Shown here one piece after another: positions 14,570-21,588 of a stretch of DNA of 21,588 nt (its first letter is position 1; every line of letters begins with the position of its first letter). The notes under the pieces were generated by a model, which saw only the letters and a program-made list of their open reading frames with translations, had not been told where the DNA came from and made no database searches. The stretch spans positions 1 to 21,588 of the forward strand of contig JBKPRX010000124.1 in assembly GCA_046734795.1 (NCBI GenBank), read 5' to 3'. Position numbers and translations under genes: made by a program. This DNA is from JBKPRX01 sp046734795. Lineage in GTDB: Bacteria; Actinomycetota; Thermoleophilia; Gaiellales; Gaiellaceae.

Positions 14570-15778
14570 CTAGGGCCGTTCGGAGAGCCGAACCGCGACA
14601 GAGCGCCGACCGCCGTCACGGACGAGCGTGAAGGCCGCGATCTTCCCCGGCTCCAGTCGGCCGCTCACGATTCGCACGAGGTCGTCGGCACTCGTGACCG
14701 GCAACCCGTTGATCGCGACGATCACGTCGCCACCCTTGACAACACGGCGACCTTGGAAGAGAAGCTCATCGTCGCCGCCCCTGATTCCAGCGCCCGCCGC
14801 AGGCCCGCCGGGCGTCACCGAATCGACGAGCGCGCCGACCCGGACCGGAAGCTTCAGCTTCCGCGCAAGGGACGGAGTGATGTCTTCCGAGGTGAGGCCC
14901 ACGTAGGCGTAGCGCACCCGCCCGCTCTGGAGGAGCTCGCGCATCGACCGCTTCGCCGAGTCGATCGGAACCGCGAAGCCGACGCCCGCGTCGTTCCCCG
15001 AACCGGACTGGCTGCGGATCTGCGCGTTGATCCCGATCACGCGACCGGCTGCGTCGAGCAGCGGGCCGCCCGAATTGCCGTGAGTGATCGGCGCATCCGT
15101 CTGGATTGCGTCCGTCAGCTGGTAGCGCGACGTCAGCGAATCGATCGAGCGATGGATCGCCGAGACGACGCCGACTGCGAGCGAGTTCTCATTTCCGAGC
15201 GGACTGCCGATCGCAGCGACCGGCTCGCCGACTGCAACCGAGGACGACTGACCGAGCGGCACCGGCCGCAGAGCATGCTGCTTGGGCGAGACCTTCAGGA
15301 CTCCGACGTCGTCGAAGACGTCCCATCCGACGACGCGTGCAGGAACTCGGTCGTGGTCGTTGAACTCGACGAAGACGGCTGTCGCCGGCTCGACCTTCTG
15401 GCCGGGACCGTTCTCGCCTGCGTTCGTAATCACGTGCGCGTCGGTGAGGATCGTCCCGTCGGGCGAGACGACGAACCCCGACCCCTGCGCCGCTTCGCCC
15501 GTCTGAGACGAGCCGAAGTACGAGAAGACCGTTACGACGCCGGACGATCGCTGCGCATAGATCCGTTGCGGAACAAACCCCGCGGGCAACGGGCTTGGAC
15601 TCCGCCTCGTTGCTGCCGAGGGCGCGTCACCTACGGGCTGCGCTGCCGTGACGACGACCGTCTTGCCCGACCGCTCACCGACCCCAAAGACGCCGACGAG
15701 CAAGAGGACCGCGCCCGCGGCGACCGCCGCCGAGACAGCCGCAACCAGCAACAGAGAGCCTGACCGGGCGGGGCGCAT
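14570..15778 (-). CDS. HtrA/DegP-type membrane-anchored serine protease with PDZ domain
   Basis: 402 residues. A single hydrophobic anchor (about 8-32) follows a short basic N-terminus, then a Pro/Ser/Thr linker. The trypsin-like domain runs from about 70 to 285, with the triad His115 (TDAHVI), Asp157 (FDDVGVL) and Ser236 (THGNSGGP). A C-terminal PDZ domain (about 285-400) has the ligand loop YAYVGLTS and the GGDVIVAINGLPV core. All catalytic residues are present, so it should degrade or chaperone misfolded proteins outside the membrane. The ATG at 15778 is 18 nt after the sensor-kinase stop, so the two-component genes and htrA probably share a transcript, like envelope-stress systems elsewhere. 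Confidence 0.95.
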   Translation of the reverse strand: MRPARSGSLLLVAAVSAAVAAGAVLLLVGVFGVGERSGKTVVVTAAQPVGDAPSAATRRSPSPLPAGFVPQRIYAQRSSGVVTVFSYFGSSQTGEAAQGSGFVVSPDGTILTDAHVITNAGENGPGQKVEPATAVFVEFNDHDRVPARVVGWDVFDDVGVLKVSPKQHALRPVPLGQSSSVAVGEPVAAIGSPLGNENSLAVGVVSAIHRSIDSLTSRYQLTDAIQTDAPITHGNSGGPLLDAAGRVIGINAQIRSQSGSGNDAGVGFAVPIDSAKRSMRELLQSGRVRYAYVGLTSEDITPSLARKLKLPVRVGALVDSVTPGGPAAGAGIRGGDDELLFQGRRVVKGGDVIVAINGLPVTSADDLVRIVSGRLEPGKIAAFTLVRDGGRRSVAVRLSERP

Positions 15779-15796
15779 GAGGGGTGCCCACTGTAG

Positions 15797-17215
15797 CTAG
15801 GCGACGATCGCGGGCTCGTTTTCCCGTGAAAACGCAGCCGGCTCCGCTGCCGGCAGCACCAGCGTGAAGAGCGTGCGTCCGCGACGCGAGTCGAGCCCGA
15901 TCTTCCCGCCCATTACGTCCGCGAGCTCGCGTGCGATCGCGAGACCGAGCCCGCTGCCGGACGCCGACGTGGCGTCGAGACGCGTGAATCGCTCGAAGAC
16001 GCGCTCTGTGTCTTCGGGGGGAATACCTGGACCGTCGTCCTCGACGACGAGCTCGGCGGGCGGGCGGACCCGAAGGCGGATGCGTGTCCCCGGCGGCGTG
16101 TGCCGGACGGCGTTCTCGAGCAGGATCCTCCCGATCTGGAGCGTCCGGTCGGGGTCGGCGCTGGCGAGCGTCTCGCCCTCGGCGTCCACTTCGAGCGCGT
16201 GGTCGGTCGCCTGCGCAACGCCTCGGAATTCGTCGGCGAGCGATCGCGCGAGCACGGCGAGATCGAGCGGCTCGGCCTCGACGACGAGGCGCCCGGCGTC
16301 GATCCGCGACAGGTCGAGGAGATCCGTCGCGAGCTTTGTCAGGCGCTCGACCTGCTGCGTCATCGTCGTGATGAACTCAGCGCGAGTCTGCTCGTCGAGC
16401 TCTTCGTCCTGGAGCAGCTCGAGAAAGCCGCCGAGAGAAAAGAGCGGCGTGCGGAGCTCATGCGACGCATTGGCGATGAACGCTCGCCGCGCATCGTCCA
16501 GCTGCGCGAGCCTCCCCCGCATGCGGTCGAACGCCCGCGCAAGCTCGCCGAGCTCGTCGGAAGCGGGATCGACGACCTGCTGCGAGAAGTCTCCGCCCGC
16601 AATCCGGTCCGCCGCCCGCTCGAGCCGTCGAATCCGGCGAGCGAAGACGGCCGCGGCTCCAAAGCCGATCGCAATCGAGGCGATCAGGGCGGCCGCACCG
16701 GCGAGCAGCAGCCTCTGCCGGACGAGCTGAACGTCGGCCAACGTGTCTCGGAGCGACTGCGTCAGCAGAAGGACATTCCCCTCGGGATCGAGGCGGACCG
16801 CCGCCTCGGCGTAACGTTGCCCGTTTCGTTCGACCGTCCCGGTCACGACGACTCGGTACGGCCGCATGGCGCGAAGGGCGATCGGATCGTCGAGGAGGTT
16901 CGCGGCGTTCTTGCCGGGCTGCGAATCGGCGACGACGGTCAGCGTCAGGGGCGCGAGCGAGAGCGGTGCGAAGACGAGCGATCGAGCGCCGGCGCTATCC
17001 GCGGTCGCAGCCACGAAATCGTCGACGGGCAGGGGGTTCGAGCTCCACTGCAGCGGCAGCGTCCGTGCGACGCCCTGGAGCTGGTTCAGCTTCGCGTCGA
17101 CGAGGCGCCGCTGAAGTGTCGGCACGAGCGCGACGTAGACAATCGCAAGCGCAGCCGCCACAACGAGCGCAAGAGCCAGGCTCAACTGTGCACCGACGCT
17201 CTTGAACGGATTCAT
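15797..17215 (-). CDS. Sensor histidine kinase (HAMP-HisKA-HATPase)
   Basis: 472 residues. TM1 is about 10-32 and an extracytoplasmic sensor region about 33-168. TM2 is about 169-191, with a HAMP domain about 192-245. The dimerisation/phosphoacceptor helix has ANASHELRTPL with His252. The ATPase has the N-box LLENAVRHTP (Asn368), G1 EDDGPGIPP (392-400), an F-box VFERFTRLD and G2 GSGLGLAIARE. Autophosphorylation at His252 and transfer to the response regulator encoded 9 nt upstream is expected. The extracellular domain shows no recognisable fold, so the signal is unknown. The htrA gene directly downstream suggests envelope stress, which is inference from context. Confidence 0.95.
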   Translation of the reverse strand: MNPFKSVGAQLSLALALVVAAALAIVYVALVPTLQRRLVDAKLNQLQGVARTLPLQWSSNPLPVDDFVAATADSAGARSLVFAPLSLAPLTLTVVADSQPGKNAANLLDDPIALRAMRPYRVVVTGTVERNGQRYAEAAVRLDPEGNVLLLTQSLRDTLADVQLVRQRLLLAGAAALIASIAIGFGAAAVFARRIRRLERAADRIAGGDFSQQVVDPASDELGELARAFDRMRGRLAQLDDARRAFIANASHELRTPLFSLGGFLELLQDEELDEQTRAEFITTMTQQVERLTKLATDLLDLSRIDAGRLVVEAEPLDLAVLARSLADEFRGVAQATDHALEVDAEGETLASADPDRTLQIGRILLENAVRHTPPGTRIRLRVRPPAELVVEDDGPGIPPEDTERVFERFTRLDATSASGSGLGLAIARELADVMGGKIGLDSRRGRTLFTLVLPAAEPAAFSRENEPAIVA

Positions 17216-17224
17216 CCGGCCTCG

Positions 17225-17923
17225 CTACAAGTCGCGGAAGCGGTAGCCGACACCGCGGACGGTGAGGATGAACTCCGGCGCGGCGGGGTCGCTCTCGAGC
17301 TTCTCGCGCAAATGCCGGACATGCACGTCGATCGTGCGCGGCTCTCGGAAGGCAGAGTCGCCCCAGAGTGCCTCGAGCAACATCTGCCGCGTGAAGACGC
17401 GGCCGGGCCGGGCGGCGAGTGTGCGCAGTAGCTCGAACTCGACGTAAGTGAGCTGAACCGCCTCTCCTTGGATCTCTACTCGGCGCCGTCCGACATCGAT
17501 GCGAATGCCGTTGCTCGAGATCACCTCGTCGCCGTCGCCGACCGACGCCTGGGCGCCTGCGCGGCGAAGTAGCGCCCGGACGCGACTGCGGAACTCGCGG
17601 ATCGAGAATGGCTTCGTGATGTAGTCGTCGGCGCCGAGTTCGAGTCCGAGGACCTTGTCGAGCTCGTCGTCGCGGGCCGTGAGCATGATGATCGGCACGA
17701 GACTGCGGCTGCGCAGCCGCTTGCACACCTCGAGCCCGTCGAGCTTCGGCAGCATCACGTCGAGGACGACGAGGTCGACTTGTTCGGCTCCGAAGCGTTC
17801 AAGCGCCTCTTCGCCGTCGCGGGCCTGGACGACGCGGTAACCCTCTTGCTCGAGTGGATACGTCAGGAGCTTCTGGACGGCGTCCTCGTCGTCAACGAGG
17901 AGGATGGTCGCTGAATCGGGCAT
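17225..17923 (-). CDS. OmpR/PhoB-family response regulator
   Basis: 232 residues. The receiver domain (about 6-120) has acidic residues Asp11/Asp12, phosphoacceptor Asp55 (VVLDVMLP), Thr82 (MLTARDD) and Lys104 (ITKPFS). The winged-helix DNA-binding domain (about 135-230) has LTYVEFELLRTLA, the GRVFTRQMLLEALWG turn and the recognition region RTIDVHVRHLREKLE, ending RGVGYRFR. The ATG at 17923 gives the normal N-terminus (ATILLVDDED). The frame is open to 19276, but that part is antisense to the M28-like gene. It is the first gene of the long - strand block and probably controls its own promoter in the divergent gap and the kinase and htrA genes downstream. Confidence 0.96.
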   Translation of the reverse strand: MPDSATILLVDDEDAVQKLLTYPLEQEGYRVVQARDGEEALERFGAEQVDLVVLDVMLPKLDGLEVCKRLRSRSLVPIIMLTARDDELDKVLGLELGADDYITKPFSIREFRSRVRALLRRAGAQASVGDGDEVISSNGIRIDVGRRRVEIQGEAVQLTYVEFELLRTLAARPGRVFTRQMLLEALWGDSAFREPRTIDVHVRHLREKLESDPAAPEFILTVRGVGYRFRDL

Positions 17924-17953
17924 CGCGGCGTTCTGCCGTCCAGGTTCGCGACC

Positions 17954-17960
17954 TACTATA
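17954..17960. promoter_or_regulatory. Overlapping divergent -10 elements (TACTAT / TATAGT)
   Basis: The 45-bp gap between the response regulator and the M28-like gene contains TACTATA. On the + strand TACTAT (17954-17959) lies 9 nt before the ATG at 17969, which would give a transcript with almost no leader. On the - strand TATAGT (17960-17955, 5/6 to consensus) lies about 31 nt before the response-regulator ATG. Neither has a good -35 hexamer 17 bp away, which would suit activator-dependent control. Neither gene has a clear Shine-Dalgarno. Confidence 0.45.
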
Positions 17961-17968
17961 GCCCTGGC

Positions 17969-19861
17969 ATGGCGACCGTCTCTGCCGGCACCCCTCGTCG
18001 CCGGCCGCGTCCGGGGTCGCTCGAGCGGCCCGTCAACGGCCGGCTCTACCGCGGCACCTGGCTGATCGTGGCCCTGCCGCTCCTCCTTGCGGCATTCAGC
18101 GTCCGAGAACCAGCGCGCTTGCCGTCCGGGACGCTCCCGCCCGCGTTCGACCGCGCCAACGCGGCCGCACTCGCACGAGAGCTCTCGAACAGCTATCCGG
18201 ATCGCACGCCCGGCACCTCGGGCGCTCTCGGAGCGGCCAGCTGGTTCCGCTCGCAGCTCGAGCCCTACGGCTTCCACCCGGAGACCGAGCGGTCCACCGC
18301 GAACATCGCCGGGCTCGGAAAGGTCTCGCTCCAGAACGTCCTCGTCCGCGTGGCCGGACGCTCGAATCGCGCGATCGTCGTGATGGCGCACCGCGACAAC
18401 AGCGGAGTCGGGCCCGGCGCCGTCGACAACGCGTCGGGGACCGCCGCTCTCGTCGAGCTTGCACGGGCCTACGCCGCGCAGCCGTCCGGAGTCGGGGGCG
18501 GGTCCGCGCGGCCCCCGCAGCCGAGCTTCACGTTGATCTTCCTCTCGACCGACGGAGGCGCGTTCGGGAGCGCAGGCGCCGCGGGGTTCGTGAAGCACTC
18601 GCGCTACCGCCGGAACGTGGCAGCAGTGGTCGATCTCGACGGAATCGCAGGCTCGGGCGCGCCTCGACTCGAGATCTCCGGAGACACCCCGCGAACCGCG
18701 CCGCCTGCGCTCGTCGCGACGGCCGCGTCGGTGCTCGTGCAGGAGACGGGCCACCGGCCGAGCCGGCCGAGCGCGCTGCGGCAACTGGTCGACCTCGGCT
18801 TTCCGTTCAGTCCCTACGACCACGCGCCCTTTGTCGCCCGCGGCATCCCCGCGATCACGATCACGGCCGGCCCCGACAAGCCGCTCGACAGCTTTCGCGA
18901 CACACCCGACGAGATCAGGGTCGGCCGCCTCGGCCAGATCGGCCGCGCAACGCAGAACCTCCTGAACGCGCTCGACGGAATCGACCTTCCTCGCGGAAGC
19001 TCGCACTATCTCTATCTCGGCGCCCGGATCATCCCGGGCTGGGCGATCGAGCTCGTCCTGATCGCCGCGCTCCTTCCGTGCCTTGCGGCGATCGTCGACC
19101 TCTTCGCCCGCTGCCGGCGCCGGCGAATCCCGGTGGCCCCGGCCCTCCGCGGCTACAGGCGGCGCCTCGGATTCTGGCTCTCGCTCGGCGCCCTCTTCTA
19201 TGCGTTCGCCGCGCTCGGGATTTGGCTGCATGGCGAGGCCCGGCCGCCTGGCCTCGCAAGCCCTGTCGCTCATCACTGGACGAGCGGCGCCCTCGTCGCT
19301 TTCGCCGTGCTCGCCGGCCTCGGGTGGCTCGTCGCCCGGGATCGACTTCTACCGCGTCGGCCCGTGCGGACCGAAGAGGAGCTCGCCGGCTACACGGGCG
19401 CGCTTCTTGCGCTTTCGGTCGTTTCGCTCCTTGTCGTCGCGACAAACCCATTCGCGCTCGTCTTCGTGCTGCCGAGCCTTCATCTCTGGCTCTGGCTGCC
19501 TCAGGTGCGGATGCACGGCCGCCTGGTGCAGCTTGGGTTGCTCGTGGCGGGCTTTGCCGGACCGGCTCTCGTCCTCGGCTCATTCGGCGCCCGATACGGC
19601 CTCGGCTTCGACGCACCGTGGTATGTGGCCGAGCTCTTTGCGGTCGGCTACTCGCCCGTGCCCGCCGTCCTGATCACGCTCGGGTGGCTCGCGGGTGCTG
19701 CCCAGCTCGCGGCCCTCCTTGCCGGCCGCTATGCGCCGTACCCGAGTGCTTTCGAGCGCCGACGTCTCGGGCCGTTCCGCGAGCTCGTCCAATCCCTCGT
19801 GCTTTCCCGCCGCGCGCGGCGACGCGCATCCGAGGACGAGCAGCGCGCGTTGGAGGGGTAG
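17969..19861 (+). CDS. M28 peptidase-like multi-pass membrane protein (catalytic Glu not conserved)
   Basis: 630 residues. A basic N-terminus and one hydrophobic anchor (about 30-45) are followed by an M28 zinc-peptidase-like domain (about 60-340) and about seven to eight C-terminal helices (from about 357), ending in a basic tail. Apparent metal ligands are His141 (AHRDNSG), Asp153 (GAVDNASG), Asp224 (DLDGIAG) and His285 (YDHAPF). The motif that normally reads EExGxxGS is STDGGAFGS (193-201): the general-base Glu is Thr194 and the adjacent ligand Glu is Asp195. The domain may therefore be inactive or altered. A Gly/Pro-rich loop (about 171-186) is inserted before this motif. The gene is joined to the sortase gene. 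Family membership is good; activity is doubtful. Confidence 0.82.
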   Translation: MATVSAGTPRRRPRPGSLERPVNGRLYRGTWLIVALPLLLAAFSVREPARLPSGTLPPAFDRANAAALARELSNSYPDRTPGTSGALGAASWFRSQLEPYGFHPETERSTANIAGLGKVSLQNVLVRVAGRSNRAIVVMAHRDNSGVGPGAVDNASGTAALVELARAYAAQPSGVGGGSARPPQPSFTLIFLSTDGGAFGSAGAAGFVKHSRYRRNVAAVVDLDGIAGSGAPRLEISGDTPRTAPPALVATAASVLVQETGHRPSRPSALRQLVDLGFPFSPYDHAPFVARGIPAITITAGPDKPLDSFRDTPDEIRVGRLGQIGRATQNLLNALDGIDLPRGSSHYLYLGARIIPGWAIELVLIAALLPCLAAIVDLFARCRRRRIPVAPALRGYRRRLGFWLSLGALFYAFAALGIWLHGEARPPGLASPVAHHWTSGALVAFAVLAGLGWLVARDRLLPRRPVRTEEELAGYTGALLALSVVSLLVVATNPFALVFVLPSLHLWLWLPQVRMHGRLVQLGLLVAGFAGPALVLGSFGARYGLGFDAPWYVAELFAVGYSPVPAVLITLGWLAGAAQLAALLAGRYAPYPSAFERRRLGPFRELVQSLVLSRRARRRASEDEQRALEG

Positions 19862-20554
19862 ATGCGCCGAACGCTGCGGATCCTCAGCACCCTGCTCATC
19901 GCCGCCGGCGTGCTCGTGCTCGCCTGGACGATCCTCGTCTGGCGCTGGCAAGACCCTGTCACCGCGGTGTACACGCACTGGCAGCAGCACAAGCTCGCCG
20001 ACCGGCTCGACCGGCTCGAGGCGTCCTATCAGCCGCGCCCGGCACGCCGAGACCTCGCTGCCGAGCAGCTCGCGATTCGCCGTGAGGCCGGGACGTTCCG
20101 CCAACACGTCCGGCCGGGCCAACCGATCGGCCGGATCGTGATCGGTCGGATCGGGCTCAAGATGGTGCTCGTCGAGGGGACCGACCACACGTCGCTCAAA
20201 AAGGGCCCGGGCCGCGACGAGCGAACCTACATGCCCGGAGAGAACCGCCTCGTTTACATCGCAGGTCACCGGACGACGTACCTCGCACCCTTCTCCGACA
20301 TCAACGACATCCGGCCGGGCGACGTGATCCGGCTGGAGATGCCGTACGGAACGTTCGTCTACCGAATGACGTCACATCGAATCGTGCGCGCCGACGACCT
20401 CTCGGTCCTCCGTTCACCCAAGCACGAGCTGCTTGAGCTTCAGGCGTGCCATCCGCGTTTCTTTGCGAGTCACCGCTACATCGTCTACGCGCGACTCGCC
20501 CGCGTGGAGCCGTTGCGCGGAACGCCGTTCACGGTCTCAGCAAGCCGTAGCTGA
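19862..20554 (+). CDS. Class E-like sortase
   Basis: 230 residues. An N-terminal membrane anchor (about 8-27) and a linker precede the sortase beta-barrel (about 85-220). The catalytic His is His136 (YIAGHRTTY), the Cys is Cys196 in LELQACHPRF, and the Arg is probably Arg205 (ASHRYIV). The CHPRFxASxR pattern is typical of class E/D sortases. The residues before Cys are LQA rather than the common TLxT. Sortases cleave a sorting motif (LAxTG for class E) and attach proteins to the cell wall or polymerise pilins. No sorting-signal substrate was seen in this window. The ATG directly follows the M28-like TAG, with GGAGG at 19852-19856 inside the upstream gene, so the two are translated from one message. 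Confidence 0.92.
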   Translation: MRRTLRILSTLLIAAGVLVLAWTILVWRWQDPVTAVYTHWQQHKLADRLDRLEASYQPRPARRDLAAEQLAIRREAGTFRQHVRPGQPIGRIVIGRIGLKMVLVEGTDHTSLKKGPGRDERTYMPGENRLVYIAGHRTTYLAPFSDINDIRPGDVIRLEMPYGTFVYRMTSHRIVRADDLSVLRSPKHELLELQACHPRFFASHRYIVYARLARVEPLRGTPFTVSASRS

Positions 20555-20576
20555 TCGTTCCACGTGAAAACGCGCC

Positions 20577-21588
20577 TCAGCGGAGGCGTAGGTACTCGAC
20601 TGTTGCTCCGGCGGCCAGCTCGCCGTCACCGCGTGGAGCGAACACGAGGGCATCCGCGGCAGCGGAGCGGACGATCATGTGCGACTCCTGGCCCGAGACG
20701 GGGTCGAGCGCCGTGCCGTTCTCCGTGGACCTGGTGCGCGCACGCAGGAACTCGTCGCGCGCGGGATTTCGGTGGACGGTCGCGGCGAGCGTGCCGTGCT
20801 CGAACTGCGGCAGGGGATCGCGTGCCCGCTGAAGTGCGCGCAACGCGGGTCGCACGAAGAGCTCGAAGCCGACAAGCGACGACACCGGGTTGCCGGGCAG
20901 CCCGAAGACGAGCGTTGCGTCGCGAACTCCGAAGGCGACTGGCTTGCCGGGTTTGACGGCGACCTGCCAGAAGACCTCTTCGACTCCGAGCTCCGCCTCG
21001 GTTCGGCGCACGAGATCGAGCTGTCCGACCGAGACGCCGCCCGTCGTGACAACGACGTCGGCGGCGAACGCTCCTTCGAGTACCCGCCGATGCGCCTCCG
21101 GGGTGTCCTCGACGCTGGGCAGCACCTCGACCTCTGCTCCTGCGGTGCCGGCTGCGGCGGCAAGCATCGCTCCGTTCGAGTCGTAGATCTGGCCGGGCGA
21201 AAGCTTCTCGCCGGGACGGGCAAGCTCGGTCCCGGTTGCAAGCACGACGAGTCGCGGCCGGCGGGCGCACGAGACCGATGCAATTCCTGCGGCAGCGACG
21301 GCGCCGACCGCGGCAGGCGTGAGCTCCGCACCCGCTTCGAGCACGACGTCTCCTGCGCGAACGTCCCCGCCGCGCGGACGAACGTGCGCGCCCTGCGCGA
21401 CACGTTCTTCAGTGCGAATTCTGTTGTCATTTTCGACAACGTGCTCGAGCGGGATGACGGCGTCCGCACCGTCGGGCACCACGCCGCCGGTCGCGATCGC
21501 CATTGCCTCACCAGCCGCGAGCGCTCGCGGTGCGGGGTTGCCGGCCGGGATTCGAGCAACGACCGGGAGCGTGCCGGGAACGTCCGCG
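20577..21588 (-). CDS. moeA: Molybdopterin molybdenumtransferase MoeA (N-terminus beyond the window)
   Basis: 336 residues are visible; the frame is open through 21588, so the beginning is missing. The first Met shown (21503) is internal: residues before it (ARIPAGNPAPRALAAGEAM) match the family's AG-x-P...GEA segment. MoeA inserts molybdate into adenylylated molybdopterin. Motifs are IATGGVVPDGADAVIP, LATGTELARPGE with IYDSNGAML, VVTTGGVSVGQLDLV in the MPT-binding domain, VKPGKPVAFG and FGLPGNPVSSLVGFELFVRPAL, then the C-terminal barrel domain ending EYLRLR. It is convergent with the sortase gene across a 22-bp gap. moaC and moaB are about 9.5 kb away on the same strand, so Moco genes are split in this genome. 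Confidence 0.96.
   Translation of the reverse strand, partial: ADVPGTLPVVARIPAGNPAPRALAAGEAMAIATGGVVPDGADAVIPLEHVVENDNRIRTEERVAQGAHVRPRGGDVRAGDVVLEAGAELTPAAVGAVAAAGIASVSCARRPRLVVLATGTELARPGEKLSPGQIYDSNGAMLAAAAGTAGAEVEVLPSVEDTPEAHRRVLEGAFAADVVVTTGGVSVGQLDLVRRTEAELGVEEVFWQVAVKPGKPVAFGVRDATLVFGLPGNPVSSLVGFELFVRPALRALQRARDPLPQFEHGTLAATVHRNPARDEFLRARTRSTENGTALDPVSGQESHMIVRSAAADALVFAPRGDGELAAGATVEYLRLR

Noticed and set aside
17924..19276. Long N-terminal extension of the response-regulator frame (open to 19276)
   Set aside because: It lies antisense to the M28-like gene, has an Arg/Gly/Pro/Glu-rich composition typical of shadow frames, and the receiver domain has a perfect normal start at 17923.
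1..21588. CRISPR arrays, tandem repeats, insertion sequences or a defence system
   Set aside because: No regularly spaced repeats, transposase, integrase, nuclease or toxin-antitoxin-like genes were seen; all sizeable stretches are explained by housekeeping or envelope genes, and no gene-free stretch exceeds about 170 bases.

Overview
The window looks like chromosomal DNA of a high-GC, Gram-positive-type bacterium, probably an actinobacterium of the Thermoleophilia/Gaiellales/Solirubrobacterales kind. This lineage is inferred from gene content: a class E-like sortase, an RsbW-type anti-sigma kinase, a futalosine-pathway prenyltransferase (MqnP), TreT beside a GT20 trehalose-phosphate synthase, and a tRNA with no encoded CCA. 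No rRNA or other lineage marker is present. The genes are ordinary housekeeping and envelope genes. I see no CRISPR array, insertion sequence, phage or integrase.

Layout. Positions 1-156 hold the tail of a response-regulator receiver domain. tRNA-Phe(GAA) follows at 192-264. A structured leader then precedes a four-helix membrane protein with a Pro/Thr-rich tail (381-917), which ends in a 12-bp terminator-like hairpin. An AzgA-type NCS2 purine permease follows (1040-2500). All of these are on the + strand.

From 17923 down to 2613 every gene is on the - strand: about 15.3 kb, 18 genes, mostly with tiny gaps or 1-8 nt overlaps. In order of transcription they are a response regulator and sensor kinase, a membrane-anchored HtrA protease, and an RsbW-like kinase. 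Next come TreT and OtsA-like trehalose enzymes, moaC and moaB (molybdenum cofactor), mqnP (menaquinone), and ccmA-ccmB-ccmC-ccmD (System I haem export). The block ends with a HemX/CcsA-like protein, hemA, hemC, hemD and a SAM hydroxide adenosyltransferase (DUF62). ccmD (54 codons) is read directly from the DNA. The common theme of the middle and end of the block is respiratory chain assembly: haem synthesis, haem delivery to cytochromes c, quinone and Moco.

A 45-bp divergent promoter region separates this block from a + strand pair: a membrane protein with an M28 peptidase-like domain that lacks the usual catalytic Glu, and a sortase that starts one base after its stop. The window ends inside moeA (- strand), a third Moco gene.

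The points I rate most worth a second look are: a tight G-quadruplex motif touching the hemD start codon; the degenerate active site of the M28-like protein next to the sortase; the missing Asp in the CcmC WWD motif; mutually exclusive hairpins upstream of the membrane protein at 381; and a hairpin covering the ribosome-binding region of treT. I did not find a clearly new multi-gene system.
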